From assembly GCA_027117675.1 (NCBI GenBank), contig JAJAYM010000082.1, positions 1 to 12,349 of the forward strand: DNA of 12,349 bases, given 5' to 3'. The DNA is from Actinomycetes bacterium. GTDB taxonomy: Bacteria; Actinomycetota; Actinomycetes; JAHEKZ01. Below are positions 6,676 to 12,349 of the stretch, in pieces; position 1 is the first letter of the stretch, and each line of letters begins with the position of its first letter. The translations under genes and the position numbers were made by a program. The notes beneath the pieces are model-generated. The model was not told where the DNA came from. It was given only the letters and a program-made list of their open reading frames with translations, and searched no databases.

Positions 6676-6720
6676 CCGGATTGTTTCCCGCGGCATCGGG
6701 GATCTGGAGTCCTAATCCGG
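6676..6720 (+). terminator. Structured trailer or terminator after tRNA-Val
   Basis: CCGGATT, which begins directly after the discriminator base, is complementary over all seven bases to AATCCGG (6714-6720). The enclosed 31 bases can form a further small stem (TCCC 6686-6689 with GGGA 6699-6702). This may be a processing or termination signal for the tRNA transcript. There is no T-tract. Confidence 0.45.
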
Positions 6721-6755
6721 ACCGCCGCCTCGGCACTTCCCAAAGGGCTTCCACC

Positions 6756-7091
6756 ATGGAACGCGCACCTCGTCCCTACCTTCGCTGGTTCGAGTTGAAG
6801 GCCTGCAGACTCTCTGCCATGCAGGCATCGGGCGTAGACCCTCGGGACGTGGCGTGGGAGCGGGAGCAACCCGTGTATCGGGTGTATTTCTGGGGTCATC
6901 CGCGGCATGCCAGCGACGAGTGGCGGATCACCGACGCGGGAAGCGTCCAGGAAGTGCTGGCCTGGGCGCAAGCCCGATCCGGTCGTCACCGGACTTGTCA
7001 GGTATGGGCCGAAGCAAGAAACGAACAGGGTCTCGGGTTGCTGCTGCTCAGCGGGCACAACGATCCGACCGATGGATCTGAGTGCCGGTAG
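6756..7091 (+). CDS. Hypothetical protein (111 aa)
   Basis: I do not recognise this family with certainty. The ATG at 6756 is preceded by AAAGGG about 9 nt upstream, the frame has GC-rich third positions, and the product looks globular: a basic N-terminus (MERAPRPYLRWFELK), then alternating aromatic and charged stretches (VYRVYFWGHP, DEWRITDAGSVQEVLAWAQA, CQVWAEARNEQGLGLLLL) that suggest a small alpha/beta domain. There is no signal peptide or transmembrane span. It follows tRNA-Val by 80 nt on the same strand and may share its promoter region. The short C-terminal tail (SGHNDPTDGSECR) looks disordered. Function cannot be assigned. Confidence 0.65.
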   Translation: MERAPRPYLRWFELKACRLSAMQASGVDPRDVAWEREQPVYRVYFWGHPRHASDEWRITDAGSVQEVLAWAQARSGRHRTCQVWAEARNEQGLGLLLLSGHNDPTDGSECR

Positions 7092-7145
7092 CAGGTGCTG
7101 ACGCTAGGGTCCCGAGGGATACCTCGCCTCACTCCACCGTCGGAA

Positions 7146-7187
7146 CTACTTCTTCTTGTCCTTTTTCTTGCTCGGCTTCTTTCCCAT
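7146..7187 (-). CDS. Candidate lysine-rich micro-ORF (13 aa)
   Basis: On the minus strand ATG 7187 opens MGKKPSKKKDKKK and then TAG. The run of AAG/AAA codons stands out in GC-rich DNA. A plausible promoter lies upstream: TTCACG (7248-7253), exactly 17 bases, then TACGTT (7225-7230), predicting a leader of about 30 nt with GAGGACAAGGAAG; its distance to the ATG (about 13 nt) is longer than ideal. The frame remains open upstream to a GTG at 7346, but that part looks non-coding. It could be a real basic micro-peptide, the tail of a longer small protein, or chance. Confidence 0.3.
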   Translation of the reverse strand: MGKKPSKKKDKKK

Positions 7188-7224
7188 GGTCCGCCCTGCT
7201 TCCTTGTCCTCTTTGGTGTCTGCG

Positions 7225-7253
7225 AACGTAGCAAATGGAGTCGCGGGCGTGAA
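7225..7253 (-). promoter_or_regulatory. Putative promoter upstream of the lysine-rich micro-ORF
   Basis: Read on the minus strand: TTCACG (7248-7253; four of six consensus -35 bases), a 17-base spacer, then TACGTT (7225-7230; TANNNT). The predicted start is near 7217. This is one of the few places in the window with a canonical spacer, but it is a by-eye match. Confidence 0.3.
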
Positions 7254-7331
7254 CGGCCAAGCGCGATCCGTTGTCGTCGAACCACATGGGTCGTGAGCTG
7301 TGCCTGCATCACGTGCGTCGTGGGTACGCTG

Positions 7332-7344
7332 GCCTAACCTAGGC
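7332..7344. promoter_or_regulatory. Small palindrome before the SMR transporter gene
   Basis: GCCTA-ACC-TAGGC is a perfect 5+5 inverted repeat 32 bases before the transporter start. It contains TAACCT (7335-7340), a possible -10 box; TACGCT (7325-7330) is another. It could be an operator overlapping the promoter, but at this length chance is not excluded. Confidence 0.25.
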
Positions 7345-7376
7345 ACAAGTCGCCTCTCAACTGACAGGACGGTTCC

Positions 7377-7712
7377 ATGCCCTTGTGGTTGCTCCTCGCC
7401 CTCGCCATCGTGTTCGAAGTGTTGGCAACGGTCTTCCTGCGGGTGTCGGACGGCTTCACGAAGTTGTGGCCGGTGGTCATCGTCGTGATCGGGTACGGCA
7501 TCTCGTTCTACCTTCTGGCACTCATCCTCAAGACCGGTATCCCGCAGGGCATCGTGTACGCCATCTGGTCGGCGTTCGGGATCGCACTCGTCACCCTGGC
7601 CGGCATGTGGATGTTCGACGACAGGATATCGCTCGTGACCGGTCTCGGACTCGTCGTGGTCATCGTCGGAGTCCTACTCGTACAGCTTGGCAACGAGGCG
7701 GTGACGCACTGA
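7377..7712 (+). CDS. Small multidrug resistance (SMR) family transporter
   Basis: The 111-residue protein has four membrane spans and the SMR pattern: proton-coupled dimeric exporters of cationic compounds in the cytoplasmic membrane. The essential membrane-embedded Glu is E14 (IVFEVLATVFLRVSDGFTKL), and Y40, Y61 and W64 (GIVYAIWSAFG) match the substrate-site residues Y40, Y60 and W63 of EmrE. The sequence around E14 and the YAIWS block resemble EmrE and mycobacterial Mmr more than the guanidinium exporters (SugE/Gdx). The start is ATG 7377 with AGGAC about 8 nt upstream. It stands alone; an SMR of the paired type would have a second subunit beside it, and none is present. Actual substrates are unknown. 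Confidence 0.9.
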   Translation: MPLWLLLALAIVFEVLATVFLRVSDGFTKLWPVVIVVIGYGISFYLLALILKTGIPQGIVYAIWSAFGIALVTLAGMWMFDDRISLVTGLGLVVVIVGVLLVQLGNEAVTH

Positions 7713-7907
7713 CGCGAGCAAGCTCGACGCGGCTTCGCTCGTCGCGAAGGAGGGCAAACATCTCGACCGGGGTACGACCGACAGACCGCAGATGGCGACA
7801 TCCTGCTGCTCGCGTCTGCCGACGGACAACCGGTCTACCGGTCGATGGATTCCGCACCATGACCCGGTTTAGCCTGTGGCCGGGCCGCGACCATTGCTGA
7901 CCAGCGA
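7713..7907. other. Intergenic stretch without a recognised gene
   Basis: These 195 bases separate the SMR gene from the convergent small gene. Beyond a hairpin at its left end nothing supported was found; frames crossing it lack ribosome sites and read as low-complexity Arg/Pro/Ser sequence. Confidence 0.5.
7715..7741 (+). terminator. Probable terminator hairpin of the SMR gene
   Basis: Just after the SMR stop, CGAGCAAGC (7715-7723) pairs with GCTTCGCTCG (7732-7741) with one bulged base and an 8-nt loop. There is no T-tract. Its position between convergent genes fits a terminator. Confidence 0.45.
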
Positions 7908-8192
7908 CTAGACCTCCTGCCACTCACCGTCGATCCACTCGGGGTCGCCGTCGAGGAGCGGGGCCATCTCGGCCCGCCACCACTTGTCCTGCGCAGGGTC
8001 GTCGGCGAGCGCCTCGTCCTGTGCCTTGGAGTCGAAGCGGATGGCGACGACGATCCGGCCGTCGCCGGAGACGAGCACGTTCTGGTCGACGTATCCGACT
8101 GTCTCGCCGCGCTCCTCGGCCCATCGTTCGGCGCGAGCCCTCATCTCGTCGACCGACCCCTTGACCTTGGCGATCATCACCGTTCCGTACAT
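7908..8192 (-). CDS. Small protein resembling the dimeric alpha/beta barrel (ABM-like) fold
   Basis: The 94-residue product begins MYGTVMIAKVKGSVDEMRARAERWAEE (first strand and a long amphipathic helix), then GYVDQNVLVSGDGRIVVAIRFDS (two strands), and ends with a tryptophan-rich segment (KWWRAEMAPLLDGDPEWIDG). This order fits the ferredoxin-like dimeric barrel of antibiotic-biosynthesis-monooxygenase-like proteins. Members range from heme-degrading to quinone-forming enzymes, and many have no known role, so no function is assigned. The start is ATG 8192 with GGAGG seven bases upstream, one of the clearest ribosome sites here. It is a single gene, convergent with the SMR gene and divergent from nif3. 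Confidence 0.75.
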   Translation of the reverse strand: MYGTVMIAKVKGSVDEMRARAERWAEERGETVGYVDQNVLVSGDGRIVVAIRFDSKAQDEALADDPAQDKWWRAEMAPLLDGDPEWIDGEWQEV

Positions 8193-8210
8193 GGCGTCAC
8201 CTCCACGCCA

Positions 8211-8230
8211 AGGCCCCAGAGGGGTTTTTT
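8211..8230 (+). terminator. Short hairpin with T6 tract on the plus strand
   Basis: AGGCCCC (8211-8217), AGA loop, GGGGTTT (8221-8227) can form a stem of four G-C pairs extended by two wobble pairs and an A-T pair, and the T run goes on to 8230. This is the only intrinsic-terminator-like T-tract seen in the window. It lies between divergent genes, so no annotated plus-strand gene directly precedes it. Confidence 0.4.
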
Positions 8231-8344
8231 CAGAATCGGCTGCCCCGTGCTCGCCGCGGTGCCGGTCGGTGCACTCGGTGAGCAGGGGCGTCCACCAGGG
8301 ATGTCTCGGCGAGCATTGGGTGCACCTCGTCGGAGGCCCGCTAC

Positions 8345-8350
8345 TAGAGT
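8345..8350 (+). promoter_or_regulatory. Putative -10 box (TAGAGT) of the nif3 operon
   Basis: CTACTAGAGT precedes the GTG start at 8358; the TAGAGT hexamer leaves seven bases before the start codon. With this spacing the transcript would begin at the GTG. TGCACC (8321-8326) is a weak -35 at 18 bases. Confidence 0.45.
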
Positions 8351-8357
8351 CCGAAGC

Positions 8358-9524
8358 GTGATCAGTCCCACCGTTGGCGACATCGTTGCCGACCTCGATG
8401 CGCTGTATCCGCCCGCGACCGCCGAGGACTGGGATGTTGTCGGCCTCACCTGCGGGGATCGAGCGTCACAGGTCCGCCGGGTCATGTTTGCGGTCGACCC
8501 GCTCCCGGCTGTTGTTGATGAGGCACTGGCGTGGGGAGCGGACCTGCTGGTCACGCACCATCCGCTGCTGCTTCGGCCGACTCACAGCGTGGCCACCGAC
8601 AACTGGAAAGGGTCGCTGCTGCATCGGCTGATCCGTGACGGCTGTGCGCTCTATACCGCCCACACAAATGCCGACGTAGCGCTTGACGGGGTGAACGATG
8701 CCTTGGCCGAGGCGCTGGGTCTGACCGACACGAAGCCGCTGCGTGTTTGGCCCGCGGAGCCGGCCGACAATCTCGTCACCTTTGTTCCGCCGGACCATGC
8801 CGACGCTGTGATCGCCGCTCTGACACGGGTCGGTGCCGGAACAATCGGGAACTACGCCGGCTGCGCGTGGAAGGTGTCCGGGACCGGAACATTCACGCCA
8901 GGCGAAGGAGCGAACCCCGTCATCGGCGAAGTCGGACGCACCGAGGTGACTGCTGAGGCGCGTGTGGAGATGCTCGTACCCCGATCGCTGCGATCGGCAG
9001 CTTTAGATGCCATCAGGGTGGCTCATCCCTACGAGGAGGTGGCGATCGACATCATCGAGCTGGCCGCCGCCGCCAGCGGTACCGGCCTGGGGCGGGTCGG
9101 TTCCCTTGCCGATCCGGCGCCTCTTGCGGCGTTTGCGCAGCGGGTGGCTGATGCACTGCCCTCGACACCGGCCGGCGTGCGCTTCCATGGCGACCCGGAG
9201 ACCGTCGTTGAACGCGTGGCCGTCTGCGGCGGTTCAGGTGCCAGCCTGTTGGCCGACGCGGCCAGGGTCGGTGTTGACGTTTTCGTGACGGCAGACCTTC
9301 GGCACCACCCGGCGTCCGAAGCTCTGGTGGCAGGTGGCCCAGCGCTCGTGGACCCCGGACACTGGGCGAGCGAATGGCCCTGGCTGCCAGTGGCGGCCGC
9401 CCGCCTTATGCAGGCGCTCGCGCGGCGTGACCCGAGCGCCACTACGGTGGAGACCTACATCTCAACCGTGGTGACCGACCCCGTGACCGGCCATGTCCGG
9501 TCCCGTCTCGAGGAGGACCGCTGA
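8358..9524 (+). CDS. Nif3-like dinuclear metal center protein
   Basis: The 388-residue protein is a Nif3/DUF34 (YbgI-like) member with the long form that carries a PII-like insert. The metal-site motifs are present: EDWDVVGL (23-30), THHPLL (66-71; H67, H68), AHTNAD (101-106), and near the C-terminus DPGHWASE (332-339; H335, E339). CGGSGASLL (290-298) is the usual glycine-rich block. The insert runs from about 133 to 235 and contains GCAWKVSGTGTFTPGEGANP. Its cellular role is uncertain; homologues have been tied to GTP cyclohydrolase I type 2 annotation without firm proof. The start is GTG 8358: it gives the family N-terminus (SPTVGDIVADLDALYPP), and upstream there is a -10-like box but no ribosome site. 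It is first in an operon with the zinc-ribbon and RNase H genes. Confidence 0.93.
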   Translation: MISPTVGDIVADLDALYPPATAEDWDVVGLTCGDRASQVRRVMFAVDPLPAVVDEALAWGADLLVTHHPLLLRPTHSVATDNWKGSLLHRLIRDGCALYTAHTNADVALDGVNDALAEALGLTDTKPLRVWPAEPADNLVTFVPPDHADAVIAALTRVGAGTIGNYAGCAWKVSGTGTFTPGEGANPVIGEVGRTEVTAEARVEMLVPRSLRSAALDAIRVAHPYEEVAIDIIELAAAASGTGLGRVGSLADPAPLAAFAQRVADALPSTPAGVRFHGDPETVVERVAVCGGSGASLLADAARVGVDVFVTADLRHHPASEALVAGGPALVDPGHWASEWPWLPVAAARLMQALARRDPSATTVETYISTVVTDPVTGHVRSRLEEDR

Positions 9525-10264
9525 AGGCATCACCGGCAGAACAAACCCGACTGCTCGACCTGCAGGCGATTGACCAGACGCTGGCGCACCTCGAGCACCG
9601 TCGCAGCAACTTGCCCGAGGTTGCCGAGCTGAAGGACCTCGCAACGCAGCAGCAGTCGGTGCGTTCTCAGTTGATTGCGGCGCAAACCGAGACGAGCGAT
9701 ATCGCCCGCGAACAAGACAAGCTCGAGTCCGACGTCGACCAGGTGCGGCAGCGCATGACCCGCGACCAGCAGCGACTGGACTCAGGTGCGGTCACGTCGG
9801 CCAAGGACCTAGAGAGCCTCCAGCACGAAGTCGGATCACTTAACAAGCGGCAGCGCGATCTTGAGGACGTTGAGCTGGAGGTCATGGAGCGGCTCGAGGA
9901 AGCTGAGAAGAAGGCGACAGTGCTCGGCGCAGAGCAGTCGCGCCTGGCTGCCGCCGTCGAAGACACCGAACGACGACGAGTGGCCGCCCACGCCGCGATT
10001 GACAAGGACGTCGAGCACGCGCAGCGGGAGCGGGCCACGGTGACACCGGACGTGGGGGAGGAGCTACTGACCTTCTACGAGAAGCTGCGCGCGAAGCTGG
10101 CCGGCATCGCTGCGGTCTCGATCAAGCAGCGGCGCTGCGACGGCTGCCGCTTGGACCTGTCAGTCACCGACGTTGACCGGATCCGATCGGCAGCTGATGA
10201 CGAAGTCATCCGCTGCGAGGAGTGCCGGCGGATTCAGGTCCGTACGGCCGAGTCTGGGCTCTGA
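9521..10264 (+). CDS. Coiled-coil protein with C4-type zinc ribbon (CdsZ/FlgZ-like)
   Basis: The 247-residue product has a long charged coiled coil (about 10-195, rich in Glu, Arg, Gln and Leu) and a C-terminal zinc ribbon with C206-x2-C209 and C232-x2-C235. Relatives are M. tuberculosis Rv2229c, chlamydial CdsZ and Helicobacter HP0958 (FlgZ); the role in actinomycetes is not established, although nucleic-acid or partner-protein binding has been proposed for the family. The start appears to be CTG at 9521: the conserved N-terminus KASPAEQTRLLDLQAID follows at once, AGGAGG (9511-9516) lies four bases before it, no ATG, GTG or TTG occurs in frame nearby upstream, and the next usable codon (TTG 9611) would remove 30 conserved residues. 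CTG overlaps the nif3 stop as CTGA. Confidence 0.9.
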   Translation: MKASPAEQTRLLDLQAIDQTLAHLEHRRSNLPEVAELKDLATQQQSVRSQLIAAQTETSDIAREQDKLESDVDQVRQRMTRDQQRLDSGAVTSAKDLESLQHEVGSLNKRQRDLEDVELEVMERLEEAEKKATVLGAEQSRLAAAVEDTERRRVAAHAAIDKDVEHAQRERATVTPDVGEELLTFYEKLRAKLAGIAAVSIKQRRCDGCRLDLSVTDVDRIRSAADDEVIRCEECRRIQVRTAESGL

Positions 10265-10267
10265 GCC

Positions 10268-11365
10268 ATGGGACGTCGCCTGATCGTCGAGGCGGACGGT
10301 GGATCGCGCGGCAATCCGGGGCCGGCCGCCTATGGAACGGTCGTCAAGGACGCTGACTCGGGTGCGGTGCTCTTTGAAGAGGGGCGGACCATCGGAATCG
10401 CGACCAACAACGTCGCGGAGTACGACGGCCTGGTGGCGGGGTTACGCGCCGCCGCTGACATTGACGCCACGGCGAACGTCGAGGCCAGGCTGGACTCAAA
10501 GCTCGTCGTCGAACAAATGAGTGGCCGCTGGAAGATCAAGCATGAAGACATGCGTGCCCGAGCGATCGAAGCTCGTGAGGCGTTTCCCTTTGAGGCGGTC
10601 ACCTACACGTGGGTGCCGCGCGCACAGAACGGGCACGCGGATCGACTGGTCAACGAGGCCCTGGACGGGCGCGTCAGCGCCGCGCCGATGGTCGAGTCGG
10701 CACCGGCCCGCCCGAACGTGCTGGTGGGATGGTCGTCTGCGCACCCAGTCGTGACCACGATGGCGCTGCTCCGGCACGGCGAGACGCCGCACACGGCCGA
10801 GAAGCGCTTCAGCGGTTGGGGTGGTGACGACCCGGCACTGAACGCAGCCGGCATCGAACAGGCGCACCGCGCCGGACGGCACCTCGCGGCATCCGATGGC
10901 GCTGACCTCATCATCACATCGCCCATGAAACGCACTCGTCAGACAGCGGAGGTTGTCGCTGAGCACCTAGGTGTCGACGTCGTTGTTGAGGATGACATTC
11001 GGGAGTGCGCGTTCGGTGAGTGGGACGGCATGACTTTCGCTGATGTGCAGCAAGAGTCTCCTGGCGCGTTGAACAGCTGGCTAGGGTCGACGGCCGTCGC
11101 GCCACCAGGGGGAGAGTCGTTCGACGAGGTCGAGGCGCGGGTGCGCTCAGCGCGTGACCGCATCATCGAGCGGTACGAAGGATCGACCCTGGTGCTTGTC
11201 ACCCACGTGACACCGCTCAAGACCTTGCTGCGCCTGGCTCTCGATGCACCGTCGCACGCCTACTACCGGTTGGAGATCCGCCCCGCGTCGCTGTCCTGGA
11301 TCAGCTGGTACGGCGACGGCAACGTCTCGGTGCGCAGCGTCAATGAGACGCCACACCTCGGCTGA
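10268..11365 (+). CDS. Bifunctional RNase H / histidine phosphatase (Rv2228c-like)
   Basis: This 365-residue fusion joins an RNase HI domain (about 1-135) by a Pro/Ala-rich linker (about 136-158) to a histidine phosphatase domain (about 160-350). Catalytic acids of RNase H are visible as D10 (VEADGGSRGNPGPA), E51 (NNVAEYDGL), D76 (EARLDSKLV) and D125 (NGHADRLVNEAL). The phosphatase has the RHGE signature at 169-172, SPMKRTRQTA (218-227), E246 in DIRECAFGEWDG, and H313 in VTHVTPLK. The M. tuberculosis homologue is described as acting on RNA/DNA hybrids and having acid phosphatase (alpha-ribazole phosphatase, CobC-like) activity. The start ATG 10268 is three bases after the zinc-ribbon stop, without its own Shine-Dalgarno, so coupling is likely. 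It converges on yaaA with only four bases between stops. Confidence 0.94.
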   Translation: MGRRLIVEADGGSRGNPGPAAYGTVVKDADSGAVLFEEGRTIGIATNNVAEYDGLVAGLRAAADIDATANVEARLDSKLVVEQMSGRWKIKHEDMRARAIEAREAFPFEAVTYTWVPRAQNGHADRLVNEALDGRVSAAPMVESAPARPNVLVGWSSAHPVVTTMALLRHGETPHTAEKRFSGWGGDDPALNAAGIEQAHRAGRHLAASDGADLIITSPMKRTRQTAEVVAEHLGVDVVVEDDIRECAFGEWDGMTFADVQQESPGALNSWLGSTAVAPPGGESFDEVEARVRSARDRIIERYEGSTLVLVTHVTPLKTLLRLALDAPSHAYYRLEIRPASLSWISWYGDGNVSVRSVNETPHLG

Positions 11366-11369
11366 CGCA

Positions 11370-12155
11370 TCACAGCTCGTCGACGACGAGGTCCAGGCTC
11401 CAGGGTTTTCCGGGACGCCCGGCGCGCAGCTCGGTGACGACACCGTGAGATTCGATGAGGGCTGCGAGCGACTCGATCGTTTGCGGAGTCCTTCCCCCTG
11501 ACGCCAGCGCTCGCACCAGCCGTCCCTTTGTCGCCTTGTTGTGGTGGCTGACGACCATGCGGGAACCGTCGGGACGCTCTTGCAGCACGCGGGCCACTAC
11601 CGTCCGCTCGGCCAGCGACGGTTCTGGGGTCCACATTTTCGCGTAGGTCCCCGACCTCAAGTCGAGCACAACCCCAGAGTCAGCCGCCTCGGGAATGACC
11701 TTTGCCAGTGGCCTGCGCCAGACCGACGCAACCGTCCCCAGGCGGGGGAGCGACACGTCACCGGAGAGCCGGTAGGCAGGGATGACGTCGTCGAGGTGGA
11801 CCGCGCCCCACAGGCCCGAGAAGACCAGCACCCAACGATCGACTCGACGGCGCGCAGCGGCTGGCAGGGAGGCGTAGTCGAGTGCGGCGAAGAGCACGCC
11901 GGTGTAGACCTGTGACGCAGGGAGCGCCCTGGCGTCGATGAGCTCGCGGTTGCGCGCGAGCTCTGTGGTCTGACGAGGTGTGAGCCCCAGTACGTCGAGG
12001 GCGCGTGACTCGCGTCCGGCGGAGAGTTTCGTGAGGGCGGCGAGTGCACGCGCTCGAGTGGGAGTGAGCTCTGGGAGTGAGAGCGCATGGATGGAGAAGG
12101 GCTGTCCGACGTCGGTGGGAGCCTTTCCCTCCGAGGGCGGCAGCAGGATGAGCAC
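11370..12155 (-). CDS. yaaA: Peroxide stress protein YaaA (DUF328/UPF0246)
   Basis: The 261-residue protein has the family blocks LLPPSEGK (4-11), YTGVLFAALDY (84-94), FSGLWGAVH (112-120), DLRSGTYAKMW (165-175) and SHHNKATKGRLVRAL (203-217). In E. coli YaaA is induced by OxyR, limits damage from iron and hydrogen peroxide, and binds DNA; whether the actinobacterial protein does the same is not known. The start is GTG 12155, which gives the conserved MLILLPPSEGK. No ribosome site precedes it; a TAGAGT hexamer ends eight bases upstream, which suggests a leaderless transcript. It is divergent from rnpB and converges on the RNase H gene without a terminator in the four-base gap, so the two transcripts probably overlap at their 3' ends. 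Confidence 0.92.
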   Translation of the reverse strand: MLILLPPSEGKAPTDVGQPFSIHALSLPELTPTRARALAALTKLSAGRESRALDVLGLTPRQTTELARNRELIDARALPASQVYTGVLFAALDYASLPAAARRRVDRWVLVFSGLWGAVHLDDVIPAYRLSGDVSLPRLGTVASVWRRPLAKVIPEAADSGVVLDLRSGTYAKMWTPEPSLAERTVVARVLQERPDGSRMVVSHHNKATKGRLVRALASGGRTPQTIESLAALIESHGVVTELRAGRPGKPWSLDLVVDEL

Positions 12156-12163
12156 GAGCGCTC

Positions 12164-12169
12164 ACTCTA
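12164..12169 (-). promoter_or_regulatory. Putative -10 box (TAGAGT) of yaaA
   Basis: On the minus strand TAGAGT is followed by GAGCGCTC and the GTG start. It is the same hexamer as before nif3 (8345-8350). No convincing -35 was found. Confidence 0.4.
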
Positions 12170-12199
12170 GGGAGTGTGCGGCAGGCGCGTGCGACCGCG

Positions 12200-12205
12200 T
12201 ACCCT
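12200..12205 (+). promoter_or_regulatory. Putative -10 box (TACCCT) of rnpB
   Basis: TACCCT lies six to seven bases before the likely 5' end of the RNase P RNA at about 12212. The yaaA promoter faces the other way about 30 bases to the left, so the two share one compact control region (12156-12211). Confidence 0.45.
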
Positions 12206-12211
12206 GTCCCA

Positions 12212-12349
12212 GCGAGCGAGTTGGCCGGGCGGCCGCGGCGGGTGGGAAACCATCGGTCGAGGAAAGTCCGGGCTCCACAGGGCAAGGTGGTGGGTAACGC
12301 CCACCCGGGGTGACCCGCGGGACAGTGCCACAGAAAACAGACCGCCGTC
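12212..12349 (+). ncRNA. rnpB: RNase P RNA, bacterial class A (partial, cut by window edge)
   Basis: The 5' part of the catalytic RNA that trims tRNA 5' leaders is clear. GAGTTGGCCGGGCGGCCGCG opens helices P1-P3, GAGGAAAGTCCGGGCTCC is the conserved CR-I block that pairs to form P4, and GACAGTGCCACAGAAAACAG is the conserved A-rich CR-II/III region. The 5' end is placed at about 12212 from the promoter and family alignment by eye and may be off by a few bases. The remaining two thirds lie outside the window. Confidence 0.93.

Noticed and set aside
7345..7376. Guanidine or other riboswitch before the SMR gene
   Set aside because: No ykkC-type or mini-ykkC hairpins with ACGR loops were found in the short leader, and the protein looks like the EmrE/Mmr type, not the guanidinium type.
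7824..7850. ACCGGT repeats in the gap after the SMR gene
   Set aside because: Two six-base self-complementary words are expected by chance in GC-rich DNA, and no larger structure includes them.
7385..7900. 171-residue frame overlapping the SMR gene and the following gap
   Set aside because: It is the +2 frame of the transporter, rich in Arg, with no ribosome site and no domain.

Overview
The window is GC-rich, has many GTG starts, and carries an actinobacterial set of housekeeping genes (homodimeric aceE, DUF3052, AhpE-type peroxiredoxin, RNase H fused to a histidine phosphatase, a class A RNase P RNA). This points to an actinomycete (Actinomycetota); genus and family cannot be read from it. 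From memory, the gene order resembles the Mycobacterium tuberculosis segment between Rv2228c and Rv2242, so it is best read as conserved chromosome with small lineage-specific insertions, not a mobile island. No transposase, integrase, CRISPR array or phage gene was seen.

Left part (1-4567, minus strand): aceE (pyruvate dehydrogenase E1), a class-I-like polyphosphate kinase 2 placed 7 nt after it, a pirin, and at the edge the first 31 codons of a gene that looks like the PucR/FasR-type regulator expected next to fabD. All read leftward. aceE is divergent from the DUF3052 gene (4782-5210, plus) across a promoter region of about 210 bp.

Middle (4782-8192): DUF3052 converges on a DoxX-family membrane protein (minus) across a strong two-way terminator hairpin. 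DoxX is divergent from the peroxiredoxin (plus), which is followed by tRNA-Val(TAC), an unrecognised 111-aa protein, a possible lysine-rich micro-ORF on the minus strand, an SMR-family drug transporter (plus) and a small minus-strand protein resembling the dimeric alpha/beta barrel (ABM) fold.

Right part (8358-12349): an apparent three-gene operon on the plus strand (Nif3-like metal protein, coiled-coil/C4 zinc-ribbon protein, RNase H-phosphatase) with very tight junctions. One junction is a CTGA overlap that implies a CTG start codon. The operon converges on yaaA (minus), which is divergent from rnpB, cut by the right edge. Several genes (the edge gene, nif3, yaaA) have a TANNNT -10 box 6-8 nt upstream of a GTG and no Shine-Dalgarno, so they look leaderless.

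No clearly new multi-gene system is visible. The points most worth a second look are the CTG start, the lysine-rich micro-ORF, the CxxxxC peroxiredoxin variant, the leaderless starts and the ppk2-pirin insertion behind aceE.
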